Source: Polaromonas sp. (GTDB taxonomy: Bacteria; Pseudomonadota; Gammaproteobacteria; Burkholderiales; Burkholderiaceae_C). Taken from it: DNA of 64,000 bases. The stretch spans positions 1 through 64,000 of the forward strand of contig PNML01000001.1 of assembly GCA_013823635.1 (NCBI GenBank), read 5' to 3'. Position numbers and translations under genes: made by a program. Of the stretch, positions 43,568-53,090 are shown in pieces (positions within the stretch are counted from its first letter, which is position 1; each line of letters opens with the position of its first letter). Under the pieces are notes generated by a model. The model did no database searches. It was not told where the DNA came from and worked only from the letters and a program-made list of their open reading frames with translations.

Positions 43568-45160
43568 ATGGACCGCTCCCTCACCCCAACCCCGCTGGAC
43601 AACGAGGCCTGCTACCTGGCCCTGGCCGCTCGGGATGCACGGTTCGACGGGCGGTTTTTCACCGGCGTCACCTCCACCGGCATTTACTGTCGACCCATTT
43701 GCCGGGTGCGCACGCCCCGGGCAGCCAACTGCGTGTTTTTTCACCTGGCCGCGCAGGCCGAGCGGGCGGGCTTTCGCCCGTGCCTGCGCTGCCGCCCCGA
43801 ACTGGCCCCGCAAGCCCGGCACTGGTCCAGCCAGGACGCCACCCAGTTGCTGTTGCAACAGGCCTGTCAGTGGCTGGCACACGCCGCAGCCGCTGGCCAC
43901 CTGCCCCACAACGCCCCCCTGCCCCAGCTGGCCCAGCGTCTGGGCGTGTCCGAGCGGCACGTGCGGCGCATCTTTCAGACCCACCTGGGCGTGTCGCCGC
44001 TGCAATACCTGCAAACCCTGCGCCTGCTCAGCGCCAAACAACTGCTCACCGATACCCGCCTGCCCATGGCGGAAGTGGCCTGGCTGAGCGGATTCTCCAG
44101 CGTGCGCCGCTTCAACGCCTGCCTGCTGGCGCACTACGGCCTGACCCCCACGGCCATGCGGCGGGGCATGGGGCCAGTGCCACCCCGGTCAGCGGCCCTG
44201 CAGGAGGCGGGCACCCGGGTGAGGCTGGCTTACCGACCACCACTGGCCACCACGGAGTTGCTGCGCTTTCTGGCCCTGCGGGCGGTGGACGGCGTCGAGT
44301 GCGTGGACACCGGGGCACGCCGCATCACCCGCACGCTGTCGGTGCCACAGCCGCTGCCGGTGGGCGCCACCACGGCGGCCCCGACCACACCCGCCAGGCT
44401 CAGCGGCTGGATACGCATCACCTGGCCCGACCACCAGCCGTGGGCAGAGCTGACGGTGAGCGACGGACTCAGCCACGCCTTGCCCGAGGTCATCCGCCGG
44501 GTGCGCGACTGGCTGGACCTCGATGCCGACCCAGCCGCCGTGGCCCTCACGCTGGCGGCGGACTTCCCCGGTGCCAGCGGGCTGCGTGTGCCCGGCGCAA
44601 TCGATGGGTTCGAGCTGGGCGTGCGCGCCGTGCTGGGTCAACTGCTCACCGTGCAGGCGGCCACCACCCTGTGCGGGCGGGTGGCGCGCACCCTGGGCAG
44701 CCCTGTGGACAGCCCCTGGCCCGAGCTGACGCACCTGTTTCCCACACCCGCCCAGTGGCTGGCCGCCCCGGCCGACGTGCTCGGCGCGCTGGGCATCACG
44801 CGGCAGAAGCAAGGGGCCATTGGCGCACTGGCCCGGTGCCTGCTGGATGAGCCCGACTGGCTGACACCGGGAGCAGACCCGCACGCCACCCATGCCCGCT
44901 TGCTCACCCTGCCAGGGGTGGGACCCTGGACCGCCAGCTACCTGGTCATGCGTGGCCTGCATTGGCCAGACGCCTTTCCGGCGGGCGATGTGGCCTTGCA
45001 GACCGCCCTCCACACCCGCCACCTGCCACACCCGCAGCACGCCACCACCCAGCGTGCGCAGGCGTGGCAACCCTGGCGCAGCTATGCCGCCGTGGCGTTG
45101 TGGCAAGGACTGGGGTCACCGGCAGAAGAACAAATACATAGCAAACACATCAATAAATAA
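43568..45160 (+). CDS. Ada-type regulator fused to AlkA 3-methyladenine DNA glycosylase
   Basis: 530 aa, ATG 43568. Three parts. First, an Ada N-terminal zinc domain with Cys41, 45, 72 and 75 (YCRPICR, CLRCRP), same spacing as E. coli Ada, so methylphosphotriester sensing is plausible. Second, an AraC-type HTH (about 95-185). Third, AlkA, with the helix-hairpin-helix LPGVGPWTASYLVMRG and the catalytic Asp in FPAGDVALQ. It thus combines sensing of methylated DNA and base removal. The last dozen codons and the stop fall in repeat copy H. An ogt gene follows. Confidence 0.92.
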   Translation: MDRSLTPTPLDNEACYLALAARDARFDGRFFTGVTSTGIYCRPICRVRTPRAANCVFFHLAAQAERAGFRPCLRCRPELAPQARHWSSQDATQLLLQQACQWLAHAAAAGHLPHNAPLPQLAQRLGVSERHVRRIFQTHLGVSPLQYLQTLRLLSAKQLLTDTRLPMAEVAWLSGFSSVRRFNACLLAHYGLTPTAMRRGMGPVPPRSAALQEAGTRVRLAYRPPLATTELLRFLALRAVDGVECVDTGARRITRTLSVPQPLPVGATTAAPTTPARLSGWIRITWPDHQPWAELTVSDGLSHALPEVIRRVRDWLDLDADPAAVALTLAADFPGASGLRVPGAIDGFELGVRAVLGQLLTVQAATTLCGRVARTLGSPVDSPWPELTHLFPTPAQWLAAPADVLGALGITRQKQGAIGALARCLLDEPDWLTPGADPHATHARLLTLPGVGPWTASYLVMRGLHWPDAFPAGDVALQTALHTRHLPHPQHATTQRAQAWQPWRSYAAVALWQGLGSPAEEQIHSKHINK

Positions 45161-45182
45161 AAACGATACTGGCATTTTTTAT
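45131..45182 (+). repeat. AT-rich interspersed repeat, copy H, at the ada-alkA/ogt junction
   Basis: TAGC (45139-45142), 19 nt, AACG (variant of AGCG, 45162-45165), GGC and a T-run. It provides the last residues (IHSKHINK) and stop of the upstream gene and the leader of ogt. Confidence 0.6.
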
Positions 45183-45686
45183 ATGAAACTCCATCCCTTA
45201 CCCCTTTGCTGCACCCTCGACACCCCGCTCGGGGACATGGTGTTGGCCGCATCCGACCGGGGCCTGGTCGGTGCCTGGTTTGTGGGCCAGCGCCACGCGC
45301 CCGACTGGGTCGCCTGGCCGTCCACTGCCACGCCTGAGGACCACCCCACGCTGGCCGCCGCTGCGCGGCAACTGCTGGAGTACTTCCACCAGCAGCGTCG
45401 GACCTTCGAGTTGCCGCTGGACCTGGGGCATGGCACCGCGTTCCAGCAACAGGTTTGGCAGGCACTGCTGGGCATACCCGCCGGGCACACCGCCACCTAT
45501 GGTCAACTCGCGGCACAGCTGTGCCACCCCACGGCCAGCCGGGCCGTGGGTGCGGCGGTGGGGCGCAACCCCGTCAGCATCGTGGTGCCCTGCCACCGGG
45601 TGCTGGGCGCACAAGGCCGTTTGACCGGCTACGCCGGTGGTCTGGACAAGAAAGTGGCCCTCCTTCAACTTGAAAGCACCCATTGA
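45183..45686 (+). CDS. ogt: Methylated-DNA-[protein]-cysteine S-methyltransferase
   Basis: 167 aa. Suicide repair of O6-methylguanine: the acceptor Cys is in IVVPCHRVLG, preceded by the HTH GIPAGHTATYGQLA and the Arg finger in SRAVGAAVGRNP. No Shine-Dalgarno is visible at ATG 45183 because repeat copy H ends there. Together with the Ada-AlkA fusion it forms an alkylation-repair pair. Confidence 0.94.
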   Translation: MKLHPLPLCCTLDTPLGDMVLAASDRGLVGAWFVGQRHAPDWVAWPSTATPEDHPTLAAAARQLLEYFHQQRRTFELPLDLGHGTAFQQQVWQALLGIPAGHTATYGQLAAQLCHPTASRAVGAAVGRNPVSIVVPCHRVLGAQGRLTGYAGGLDKKVALLQLESTH

Positions 45687-46588
45687 CCGACCACTCCGCC
45701 CCTCAGCCCTGGCTGAAAGACTTTGTATGGCTGGCGGCCATTTGGGGGGCCTCCTTCCTGTTCATGCGTGAGGCGGCGCTGGAGTTCGGGGCAGTGGCCA
45801 CCGCCGCGGTGCGGGTCAGCGTGGCCTCGCTGTTCCTGCTCCCGCTGCTGCACCACCGGGGGCAGGTGCCGGTGTTGCAGCGCCACTGGCGGCGTGTGTT
45901 TGGCGTGGGATTGCTGAACTCGGGCATCCCGTTTGCGTGTTATTCGTATGCGCTGCTCTACATCACCACCAGCCTGTCGTCCATCCTGAACGCCACCGTG
46001 CCACTGTTTGGCGCCCTGGTGGCCTGGGTGTGGCTGAAGGACCGCCCCACCCCCCTGCGCATGGTCGGCTTGGCCATTGGTTTTGTGGGGGTGGCCATGC
46101 TGGCCTGGGGCAAGGCGAGCTTCAAGCCCGATGCCTCCGGCCTGTCGTCGGGGTGGGCCATCGTGGCCTGCCTGACCGCCACGCTGTGCTACGGCCTGGC
46201 CGCCAGCGCCACCAAAAAGTACCTGGGGGGCCTGCCGCCGCTGGTCACCGCCACCGGCAGCCAGATGGGCGCGGCCCTGGGGCTGGCCTTGCCCGCCGCC
46301 TGGTTCTGGCCCGGCACACCGCCGAGCTGGCACGCCTGGGGCGCTGCGGCGGTGCTGGGGGTGTTGTGCACCGGGGTGGCCTACATCCTGTATTTCAGGC
46401 TCATTGAACAGGCCGGGCCCGCCAAGGCACTGGCGGTGACTTTTCTGGTGCCCGTGTTCGCCGTGGGCTACGGCGCGGCGCTGCTGGGTGAAACGGTGAG
46501 TGGCTGGACCTGGCTGTGCGGGGCCATCATTTTTGCGGGGACCGCCCTGTCCACCGGGCTGCTGGGGCACAGGACAAAGCCTGCATGA
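45683..46588 (+). CDS. EamA/DMT family transporter
   Basis: 301 aa with ten predicted membrane helices. TTG start at 45683 overlaps the ogt stop (TTGA), suggesting coupling. EamA signatures: LAAIWGASFLFMREAALEFG, LYITTSLSSILNATVPLFGA and PVFAVGYGAALLGETVSGWT. The substrate is unknown, and no link to DNA repair is evident beyond the overlap. Confidence 0.87.
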   Translation: MTDHSAPQPWLKDFVWLAAIWGASFLFMREAALEFGAVATAAVRVSVASLFLLPLLHHRGQVPVLQRHWRRVFGVGLLNSGIPFACYSYALLYITTSLSSILNATVPLFGALVAWVWLKDRPTPLRMVGLAIGFVGVAMLAWGKASFKPDASGLSSGWAIVACLTATLCYGLAASATKKYLGGLPPLVTATGSQMGAALGLALPAAWFWPGTPPSWHAWGAAAVLGVLCTGVAYILYFRLIEQAGPAKALAVTFLVPVFAVGYGAALLGETVSGWTWLCGAIIFAGTALSTGLLGHRTKPA

Positions 46589-46667
46589 ACAGGGGGCTGA
46601 GCGCAGGCGGTTGGCCCTGTTCGGCGCCACGGCCAAGGTGATGCCCCGGCAGATGAACCACCTGGCG

Positions 46668-46744
46668 TGGCCAGCCCGACTGGACTCGAACCAGTTACCC
46701 CAAACTTAGAAGGTTTGTGCTCTATCCAGATGAGCTACGGGCTG
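46668..46744 (-). tRNA. tRNA-Arg (TCT)
   Basis: Minus strand: acceptor CAGCCCG/CGGGCTG, TAGCTCATCTGGATAGAGC D-arm, anticodon loop CTTCTAA with anticodon TCT, T-arm CTGGTTCGAGTCCAG, discriminator G and encoded CCA. Confidence 0.93.
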
Positions 46745-46822
46745 CCGTGAGACGGTGCAAGGCGCAATTTTAGCCCCCACCCGCAAGGTCAGCACGCCGG
46801 TGGCGCTGGGGGCTGGGGCGAA

Positions 46823-46857
46823 AAAAAAGGCCACACACGGGGTGTGAGGCCTTTTTT
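46823..46857. terminator. Terminator between tRNA-Pro and tRNA-Arg
   Basis: AAAAAAGGCC and GGCCTTTTTT arms with inner CACAC/GTGTG pairing; T-runs on both strands. Confidence 0.75.
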
Positions 46858-46868
46858 GGGGTGTTGAA

Positions 46869-46945
46869 TGGTCGGGGCGGCGGGATTCGAACTCGCGACC
46901 CTCTGCTCCCAAAGCAGATGCGCTACCAGGCTGCGCTACGCCCCG
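46869..46945 (-). tRNA. tRNA-Pro (TGG)
   Basis: Minus strand: acceptor CGGGGCG/CGCCCCG, TAGCGCAGCCTGGTAGCGC D-arm, anticodon stem-loop CTGCTTTGGGAGCAG with anticodon TGG, T-loop GTTCGAATC, discriminator A and encoded CCA. Confidence 0.94.
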
Positions 46946-46973
46946 ACTAAGCCTCGCATTATAGCGCCAAGAA

Positions 46974-47492
46974 TCAGGGTTTCAGCCACTTCTGCATGAA
47001 ACATGCGTTGCCCATGTCGGGGGCCAGCTGGTAATCGACAAAACCCTCGGCCTCGTACAACCGACGGGCCGGTGCGTTGCCCGAGAGCACCTCCAGTGTG
47101 AGCTTGCAAGCCCCCCGGCGGCGGGCCTCGGCCTCCGCGCAGGCCAGCAGGTGACGCCCCACCCCCCGCCCCCGCTGACCGGGCAACACCGCCACATCGT
47201 GCACATTGACCAGCGTGCGGCAGGCAAAGGTTGAAAAACCCTCGACACAGTTGACCACCCCCACAGGCTGTCCGTCCACCCAGGCCAGCACACTGTAGGC
47301 CTGCGGGCGGCGGGCCAGCTCGGCCACCAGGTTCTGGCGGGCGAAGTCGCTCAGTGGCTCGCCGCCGCCAGCCGGGTCACGCGCATAGGCATCCAGCAAC
47401 ATGACCAGGGCACGGGCATCGTCCGGATTCGCGTAGTCCGCGAGGCGGACCACCACATCGGCCAGGGGCGTCTTCGGGGTCAGGGCGCTCAT
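46974..47492 (-). CDS. GNAT family N-acetyltransferase
   Basis: 172 aa from ATG 47492, overlapping the glmM stop (ATGA). GNAT acetyl-CoA motif [20 protein letters not shown], followed by the motif-B segment [19 protein letters not shown]. Substrate unknown. Overlap with glmM suggests co-expression. Confidence 0.87.
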   Translation of the reverse strand: MSALTPKTPLADVVVRLADYANPDDARALVMLLDAYARDPAGGGEPLSDFARQNLVAELARRPQAYSVLAWVDGQPVGVVNCVEGFSTFACRTLVNVHDVAVLPGQRGRGVGRHLLACAEAEARRRGACKLTLEVLSGNAPARRLYEAEGFVDYQLAPDMGNACFMQKWLKP

Positions 47493-48847
47493 GCCGCCTC
47501 CAGCGTCCGCGCCAGGCGCTCGGCCATGGCCTGCGCCACCGCCGCATCCCTGGCCTCGACCATCAAGCGCAGCAAAGGCTCGGTGCCACTGGGACGCACC
47601 AGCACGCGGCCGTTGTTGCCCAACTCGCGCTCGACGGCCTGAATTTCGCTGGCCAGCGCGGTGTTGCGCTGCCAGTCTTGCCCGGGCCGGAGCCTGACGC
47701 TCAACAGGGTTTGCGGAAACAGCTCCACGCCCTTCAGCAAATCGGCCAGCTCGCAACCCTGGCGCACACTGGCCAGCAGCACCTGCAGGGCGGACACCAG
47801 GCCGTCACCGGTGGTGTGCCGGTCCAGCGTCAGCAGGTGTCCCGACCCTTCGCCGCCCAGCAACCAGCCCCTGGCCTCCAACTCTTCCAACACGTAGCGG
47901 TCCCCCACCTTGGCACGCACAAACGCCAAGCCTTTTGCTTTCAGGGCCAACTCAACGGCCATGTTGGTCATCAGCGTCCCCACCACGCCGGCCAATTCCG
48001 GACCCGGCGCCAGGCCGCGCGAGTGCATGCGGTGCAGGCGCTCGTTGGCAATGATGTAGAGCAGTTCGTCGCCGTTGAACAAACGGCCCTGACGGTCCAC
48101 CAGCTGCAGTCGGTCGGCATCGCCATCCAATGCCACGCCCAGGTCGGCGCCGTGCGCCCGGACCGCTTCGATCAGCGCCTGCGGGTGGGTGGCGCCCACA
48201 CCCCGGTTGATGTTCAGCCCGTCGGGGGCGCAGCCAATGGCCACCACCTCGGCACCCAATTCGTGGAACACCATGGGCGCGATCTGGTAGGCCGCCCCGT
48301 GGGCCGCATCCACCACAATCTTCATGCCCTTGAGGGTGAGGTCGTTGGGAAAGGTGCTCTTGCAGAACTCGATGTAGCGGCCAGCGGCATCGTCCAGGCG
48401 ACGAGCCTTGCCCAGCCCGGCGGAGTCAACCCACACGGGTGGCTCGGTCAGCACCTGCTCGACCGCTGCCTCCCAGGCATCGGGCAACTTGGTGCCCTGG
48501 GCACTGAAAAACTTGATGCCGTTGTCGGGAAACGGGTTGTGGCTGGCACTGATGACCACCCCCAGGCTGGCGCGCTGCGCCCGCGTGAGGTAGGCCACGG
48601 CGGGCGTGGGCACAGGCCCGAGCAGCACCACGTCCACCCCCGCCGAATTGAAGCCGGACTCCAGCGCGCTCTCCAGCATGTAACCCGATATGCGGGTGTC
48701 TTTGCCGATGAGCACCGTGGGGTGTGCTTCCGTGCGCTTGAGCACCCGGCCCACCGCGTGGGCCAGCTTCATGACGAAGTCGGGGGTGATGGGGGCTTGG
48801 CCAACGGTGCCACGGATGCCGTCGGTGCCAAAGTAGGTTCTGCTCAT
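47489..48847 (-). CDS. glmM: Phosphoglucosamine mutase
   Basis: 452 aa from ATG 48847 ([16 protein letters not shown]). The phosphoserine is Ser102 in [13 protein letters not shown], matching E. coli numbering. Metal-binding [10 protein letters not shown], sugar-binding GGEGSGH, and C-terminal [14 protein letters not shown]. It converts glucosamine-6-P to glucosamine-1-P for peptidoglycan and LPS. The order folP-glmM downstream of ftsH is the classic proteobacterial arrangement. Confidence 0.97.
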   Translation of the reverse strand: MSRTYFGTDGIRGTVGQAPITPDFVMKLAHAVGRVLKRTEAHPTVLIGKDTRISGYMLESALESGFNSAGVDVVLLGPVPTPAVAYLTRAQRASLGVVISASHNPFPDNGIKFFSAQGTKLPDAWEAAVEQVLTEPPVWVDSAGLGKARRLDDAAGRYIEFCKSTFPNDLTLKGMKIVVDAAHGAAYQIAPMVFHELGAEVVAIGCAPDGLNINRGVGATHPQALIEAVRAHGADLGVALDGDADRLQLVDRQGRLFNGDELLYIIANERLHRMHSRGLAPGPELAGVVGTLMTNMAVELALKAKGLAFVRAKVGDRYVLEELEARGWLLGGEGSGHLLTLDRHTTGDGLVSALQVLLASVRQGCELADLLKGVELFPQTLLSVRLRPGQDWQRNTALASEIQAVERELGNNGRVLVRPSGTEPLLRLMVEARDAAVAQAMAERLARTLEAA

Positions 48848-48893
48848 GGTCTTCTTCCCTTGTGTCAAATGGTTGTTGGTTGAATCGGGCGGG

Positions 48894-49775
48894 TCACGCT
48901 GGCACAGCCGCTCCCACGGCCTGCCAGAGGCGCAGTGCTTGCACGGTTTCACGCACGTCGTGCACGCGCACCACGCTGGCCCCCTGTTGCACGGCCAACA
49001 GGGCTGCGACGACGCTGGGCACCAAGCGGCCGCGCGCCACGGTGGACGGATCGGCCTGCGCCCCACCGTCACCCAGCACCACACCCAGGGTGCTTTTGCG
49101 AGACCACCCCACCAGCAGTGGGTGGCCCAGGTCCAGCAGCGCCCGCTGCTGGGTCAGCAATTGCAAGTTCTGCGTCGGGGTTTTGCCAAAACCCACGCCG
49201 GGATCCAGCAAAATTTGATCTTTTTTAACACCCAGCGCTTGTATGCATTGAATTCGTTGCTTCAAAAATTGTATAACCTCCTCACACACATCCCCCGCCA
49301 TGGGCTCGGCCTGCATGGTCACTGGGTCGCGGTGCATGTGCATCAGGCACACGCCACAGCCAGGGTGCTGCGCCACCACGTCGGCAGCAGACGGACAATC
49401 CGCCGTGGCCGGTTGACGCAGGGCCCAAATGTCGTTGACGATGTCTGCCCCCATGTCCAGCGCCGCGCGCATGACCGCAGGCTTGTAGGTGTCCACCGAC
49501 ACCGGCACACCCAGCTCAAGCGCCTGCGTCAGCACGGGCAGCAACCGCGCCAACTCCATCTCCAGTGGCACGGGTTGTGCACCAGGACGGGTGGACTCGG
49601 CCCCCAGGTCGAGCATGTCCGCCCCATCGGCCAACAGCTGCTCGGCATGGCGCAGGGCCTGGGTGGTCCCGGCATGTTGGCCTCCGTCTGAAAACGAGTC
49701 GGGCGTGACATTGACAATGCCCATGACCTTGGGCGTGCTCAGGTCCATGGAAAAACGGGTGGTCTGCCAGTGCAT
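48894..49775 (-). CDS. folP: Dihydropteroate synthase
   Basis: 293 aa from ATG 49775. Signatures [15 protein letters not shown] and [14 protein letters not shown] bind the pterin and pABA loops; later [12 protein letters not shown] and the C-terminal [14 protein letters not shown]. It makes dihydropteroate in folate synthesis. Residues about 167-186 derive from repeat copy I, just before the [10 protein letters not shown] motif, so the insert sits close to the active-site barrel. Confidence 0.96.
   Translation of the reverse strand: MHWQTTRFSMDLSTPKVMGIVNVTPDSFSDGGQHAGTTQALRHAEQLLADGADMLDLGAESTRPGAQPVPLEMELARLLPVLTQALELGVPVSVDTYKPAVMRAALDMGADIVNDIWALRQPATADCPSAADVVAQHPGCGVCLMHMHRDPVTMQAEPMAGDVCEEVIQFLKQRIQCIQALGVKKDQILLDPGVGFGKTPTQNLQLLTQQRALLDLGHPLLVGWSRKSTLGVVLGDGGAQADPSTVARGRLVPSVVAALLAVQQGASVVRVHDVRETVQALRLWQAVGAAVPA
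49215..49270 (-). repeat. AT-rich interspersed repeat, copy I, inside folP
   Basis: Minus strand: AAGC (variant of TAGC, 49262-49259), 19 nt, AGCG (49239-49236), A-rich tail. Sense and in frame; gives [18 protein letters not shown]. Confidence 0.6.
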
Positions 49776-49896
49776 GTGCGGGTTTCGTCGGGGGTCAGGC
49801 GTGCGCGGCTGGCGCACAAAAGAAAGCCGGGGCATGCCCCGGCTGTGTCACTGCGCAGACCAGTACCGGCCAAGCCGGTGTGGTCTGACCACCGCC

Positions 49897-51813
49897 TCAG
49901 GCAGCGGTGGGTGCGTGGTCGGGCGTGACAGCTGGCGCCCCGCCACTGCCACCACCGCCCACCGAGGGGTTGCGTGGTGTCCAGTCCTTGGGGGGACGGG
50001 GTGGTTTGCCACCCATGATGTCGTCGATCTGGTCGGCATCGATGGTTTCCCACTCCAGCAGGGCTTTGGCCATGGCGTGCATTTTGTCGCTGTGCTCTTC
50101 AATCAGCTGACGCGCCAGGGCGTACTGCTGGTCGATGATGCGACGCACTTCGCCGTCGACCTTTTGCATGGTCTGCTCGCTCATGTTGGTGGTTTTGGTC
50201 ACCGAGCGGCCCAGGAAAACCTCGCCCTCGTTCTCGGCGTACACCATGGGGCCCAGGGCATCGGTCATGCCATAGCGCATGACCATGTCACGGGCGATGG
50301 TGGTGGCCCGCTCGAAGTCGTTGCTGGCGCCGGTGGTCATCTGGTTCATGAACACTTCTTCGGCAATCCGGCCACCAAACAGCATGCTGATCTGGTTGAG
50401 CATGTAGTCTTTGTCGTAGCTGTAACGGTCTTGTGCGGGCAGGCTCATGGTCACACCCAGGGCACGGCCACGGGGAATGATGGTGACCTTGTGCACCGGG
50501 TCGCACTTGGGCAGCAGTTTGCCGATCAGCGCGTGGCCAGCTTCGTGGTAGGCGGTGTTGCGGCGCTCTTCCTCTGGCATGACCATGCTCTTGCGCTCGG
50601 GACCCATGAAGATTTTGTCTTTGGCCTTTTCAAAATCCTGCATTTCCACGGTGCGCGCGTTGCGGCGGGCGGCCATGAGTGCGGCTTCGTTGCACAGGTT
50701 GGCCAAGTCCGCACCACTCATGCCTGGGGTGCCACGGGCGATGATGCTGGCGTTCACATCGGTGCCCAGCGGCACCTTGCGCATGTGCACGTTCAGGATT
50801 TGCTCACGGCCACGGATGTCGGGCAAGGTCACGTAGACCTGGCGGTCGAAACGGCCGGGACGCAACAGCGCGGCATCCAGAATGTCAGGCCGGTTGGTGG
50901 CGGCCACCACGATCACGCCCAGGTTGGTCTCGAAACCGTCCATTTCGACCAGCATCTGGTTCAGGGTCTGCTCACGCTCGTCGTTGCCGCCGCCCAGGCC
51001 TGCGCCACGCTGGCGGCCCACGGCGTCGATTTCATCGATGAAGATGATGCAGGGTGCGTTCTTTTTTGCGTTTTCAAACATGTCGCGGACGCGGGATGCA
51101 CCCACACCCACAAACATTTCCACAAAGTCAGAACCTGAAATGGAGAAGAAAGGCACTTTGGCCTCGCCGGCAATGCTCTTGGCCAGCAGCGTTTTGCCGG
51201 TACCGGGAGGGCCGACCAGCAGCAGGCCACGGGGAATGCGGCCACCCAGCTTCTGGAACTTGGAGGGGTCTTTCAGGAAGTCGACCACTTCCTTGACCTC
51301 TTCCTTGGCTTCGTCACATCCGGCCACATCGGCAAAGGTGACCGTGTTGGTGTTCTCGTCCAGCAACCGGGCCTTGCTCTTGCCAAAACTGAAGGCGCCG
51401 CCCTTGCCGCCACCCTGCATCTGGCGCATGAAATAAATCCAAACCCCGATGAGCAGCAACATGGGACCCCAGCTGACCAACAAGGTCATGAGCAACGAGC
51501 CTTCTTCGCGGGGCTTGACGTCAAACTTCACGTCGTTGGCAATCAGGTCGCCCACCAAGCCACGGTCAAGGTAGGTGGCCGTGGTGCGCACACGGCGGTC
51601 GTCGATGGTGACGGCGCTGATCTCGGTGCCACCGGCCCCCTCGGCGATGGTGGCGCTTTTGATGCGCTGCGCCTTCACCTCGTCCAGGAACTCGGAATAA
51701 CCCATGTAACCGGCGCTGGCGGATTGGCGGCCATCGAACTGCTTGAACACGGTGAAAAGCACCATGGCGATGACCATCCACACGGCGATTTTCGAAAACC
51801 ACTGATTATTCAA
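49897..51813 (-). CDS. ftsH: ATP-dependent zinc metalloprotease FtsH
   Basis: 638 aa. The start is TTG 51813 ([12 protein letters not shown], read as Met), because AGGAG lies six bases upstream and homologues begin MNNQWFSK. Two membrane helices flank a periplasmic domain. The AAA+ module has Walker A GPPGTGKT, Walker [13 protein letters not shown] and [12 protein letters not shown]; the protease zinc site is HEAGHALIG. It degrades membrane and regulatory proteins. rlmE lies upstream on the same strand, as usual. Confidence 0.97.
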   Translation of the reverse strand: MNNQWFSKIAVWMVIAMVLFTVFKQFDGRQSASAGYMGYSEFLDEVKAQRIKSATIAEGAGGTEISAVTIDDRRVRTTATYLDRGLVGDLIANDVKFDVKPREEGSLLMTLLVSWGPMLLLIGVWIYFMRQMQGGGKGGAFSFGKSKARLLDENTNTVTFADVAGCDEAKEEVKEVVDFLKDPSKFQKLGGRIPRGLLLVGPPGTGKTLLAKSIAGEAKVPFFSISGSDFVEMFVGVGASRVRDMFENAKKNAPCIIFIDEIDAVGRQRGAGLGGGNDEREQTLNQMLVEMDGFETNLGVIVVAATNRPDILDAALLRPGRFDRQVYVTLPDIRGREQILNVHMRKVPLGTDVNASIIARGTPGMSGADLANLCNEAALMAARRNARTVEMQDFEKAKDKIFMGPERKSMVMPEEERRNTAYHEAGHALIGKLLPKCDPVHKVTIIPRGRALGVTMSLPAQDRYSYDKDYMLNQISMLFGGRIAEEVFMNQMTTGASNDFERATTIARDMVMRYGMTDALGPMVYAENEGEVFLGRSVTKTTNMSEQTMQKVDGEVRRIIDQQYALARQLIEEHSDKMHAMAKALLEWETIDADQIDDIMGGKPPRPPKDWTPRNPSVGGGGSGGAPAVTPDHAPTAA

Positions 51814-51939
51814 GTCCGGCTCCTGATTGATTGACTTGGCTGTAGGTGAGGGGCATTTTAGTTCTTTCAAGCCAACGGGACTTGACATTCGTCGAAAGCC
51901 CCACTAACAAAATTCATGGCATGAACCAGTGCAAAGCCT

Positions 51940-52617
51940 TTACTGGCTTGCATTCTTCGGACCCATGCCCACCAAAAAGGTTTCCGACGACTTGTCACGG
52001 GACGCCTTGGGCTTGATGGCTTTGACCACCTTGAAGTGTGTCTTGAACAGTTTGACGAGTTCGTTGTACCCGCTGCCATGAAACACCTTGGCCACCAGCG
52101 CCCCCTGGGGCTTGAGGTGCAACGCCGAAAACTCCATGGCCAACTCCACCAGCAGGCTGATGCGCGCGGCGTCCACCGTCTCGATGCCAGACAGGTTGGG
52201 GGCCATGTCAGACACCACCAGATCCACCAGGTGTCCCGCGGACTTGGGCCCGAGCGCGTCGTTCAATGCCACCAGGGTCGCCTCTTCCCGGAAATCGCCC
52301 TGGATGAACACCACGCCTTCAATCGGGTCCATGGGCAAAATGTCCATGGCCACAATCACCCCATCGAGTTGCCCGATGGCAGCGCCCTGGGGCGACAGCT
52401 TGCGGCGCAAATACTGGCTCCAGGCACCTGGGGCAGAGCCCAAGTCCACCACACAGTCGCCTGGCTTGATCAGGTGAAGGGTTTCATCAATTTCCTTCAG
52501 CTTGTAGGCCGCCCGTGCCCGGTAACCGTCTTTTTTGGCGAGCTTGACGTAGGTGTCATTGACGTGGTCGTTCAACCATGCCTTGTTGACTTTCTTGCTT
52601 TTGGTATTGACTTTAAT
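51940..52617 (-). CDS. rlmE: 23S rRNA 2'-O-ribose methyltransferase RlmE, with 5' end altered by phage integration
   Basis: Methylates U2552 of 23S rRNA. The reading frame runs from ATT at 52617 ([19 protein letters not shown]), where homologues start [10 protein letters not shown] Shine-Dalgarno GGAG (52629-52626) lies eight bases before the ATT, both supplied by the phage. Alternatively translation starts at TTG 52575, which overlaps the stop of the phage repressor gene (TTGA). The core is intact: SAM motif [15 protein letters not shown], the catalytic Lys-Asp-Lys-Glu residues, and DMAPNLSGI. ftsH follows after 126 bp. Confidence 0.9.
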   Translation of the reverse strand: MKVNTKSKKVNKAWLNDHVNDTYVKLAKKDGYRARAAYKLKEIDETLHLIKPGDCVVDLGSAPGAWSQYLRRKLSPQGAAIGQLDGVIVAMDILPMDPIEGVVFIQGDFREEATLVALNDALGPKSAGHLVDLVVSDMAPNLSGIETVDAARISLLVELAMEFSALHLKPQGALVAKVFHGSGYNELVKLFKTHFKVVKAIKPKASRDKSSETFLVGMGPKNASQ

Positions 52618-53000
52618 TTTTCGTTCTCCGGAGGGAATGCACCCAAAACCGCGAGTATCCCCTGTTTGACCTCTGGCATGTTATCCAGCTGACTCGCCAT
52701 CTCCTTCAACGCTGTGCGGGCAGGCTCGGCAGCGGTGCTGCCTATCTTTAAAGCTCGCGTCAGCATTTCCCCCTTGGCTGTGCCTTCGTACTTCGCAGCC
52801 ACTGCGCGTAGCGTCCATTCCCCTGCATCCAGTCCCGCCACGTGTGCCATCAACGCCACGTCACCCGGCGGGCATGTTCTTCTGCCGCTGCGCCACTCGC
52901 TGATGCACGGCTGTGTGGTTTCGATCAGTTTCGCAAGCTTGTTTGCGCTGCCTGCTGCTTCTGATGCGCGGTCAATTAATTCAACGATGTCGTTCTTCAT
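52572..53000 (-). CDS. Phage HTH repressor-like protein
   Basis: 142 aa from ATG 53000. An N-terminal helix-turn-helix ([20 protein letters not shown] then [20 protein letters not shown]) is followed by [20 protein letters not shown], a pattern I associate with DUF3693-type phage proteins. It is divergent from the replication genes across a region of repeated TTGCGATA sites, the place for an immunity repressor. The last 14 residues are read from host rlmE DNA in another frame, so the C-terminus in the free phage must differ. Confidence 0.75.
   Translation of the reverse strand: MKNDIVELIDRASEAAGSANKLAKLIETTQPCISEWRSGRRTCPPGDVALMAHVAGLDAGEWTLRAVAAKYEGTAKGEMLTRALKIGSTAAEPARTALKEMASQLDNMPEVKQGILAVLGAFPPENEKLKSIPKARKSTRHG
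52603..52614. repeat. attL core, 12-bp direct repeat
   Basis: GGTATTGACTTT, identical to 63493-63504. Here it encodes codons 2-5 of rlmE on the minus strand (AAA GTC AAT ACC). Confidence 0.85.
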
Positions 53001-53012
53001 GGTTATCACCTT

Positions 53013-53061
53013 TTGCGATATGATCCGCTTCATCACATTTTGCGATAAGCAATTTGTGATA
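53013..53061. promoter_or_regulatory. Candidate phage operators
   Basis: Three direct half-sites, TTGCGATA (53013-53020), TTGCGATA (53040-53047) and TTGTGATA (53054-53061), lie between the divergent repressor and the early genes. The spacing suits a repressor binding over both promoters. Confidence 0.5.
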
Positions 53062-53090
53062 GCCCAAGCATACGCCGGACAGGGAACCCC

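Noticed and set aside
51890..51950. Possible tenth copy of the AT-rich repeat between ftsH and rlmE
   Set aside because: It shares words such as CCTTTACTGGC with copy C but lacks the TAGC-19-AGCG spacing, so it was not counted.
52603..52614. Integration at a dif site by host XerC/D, the common route of filamentous phages
   Set aside because: The repeat is not dif-like and the element has its own serine recombinase at the junction.
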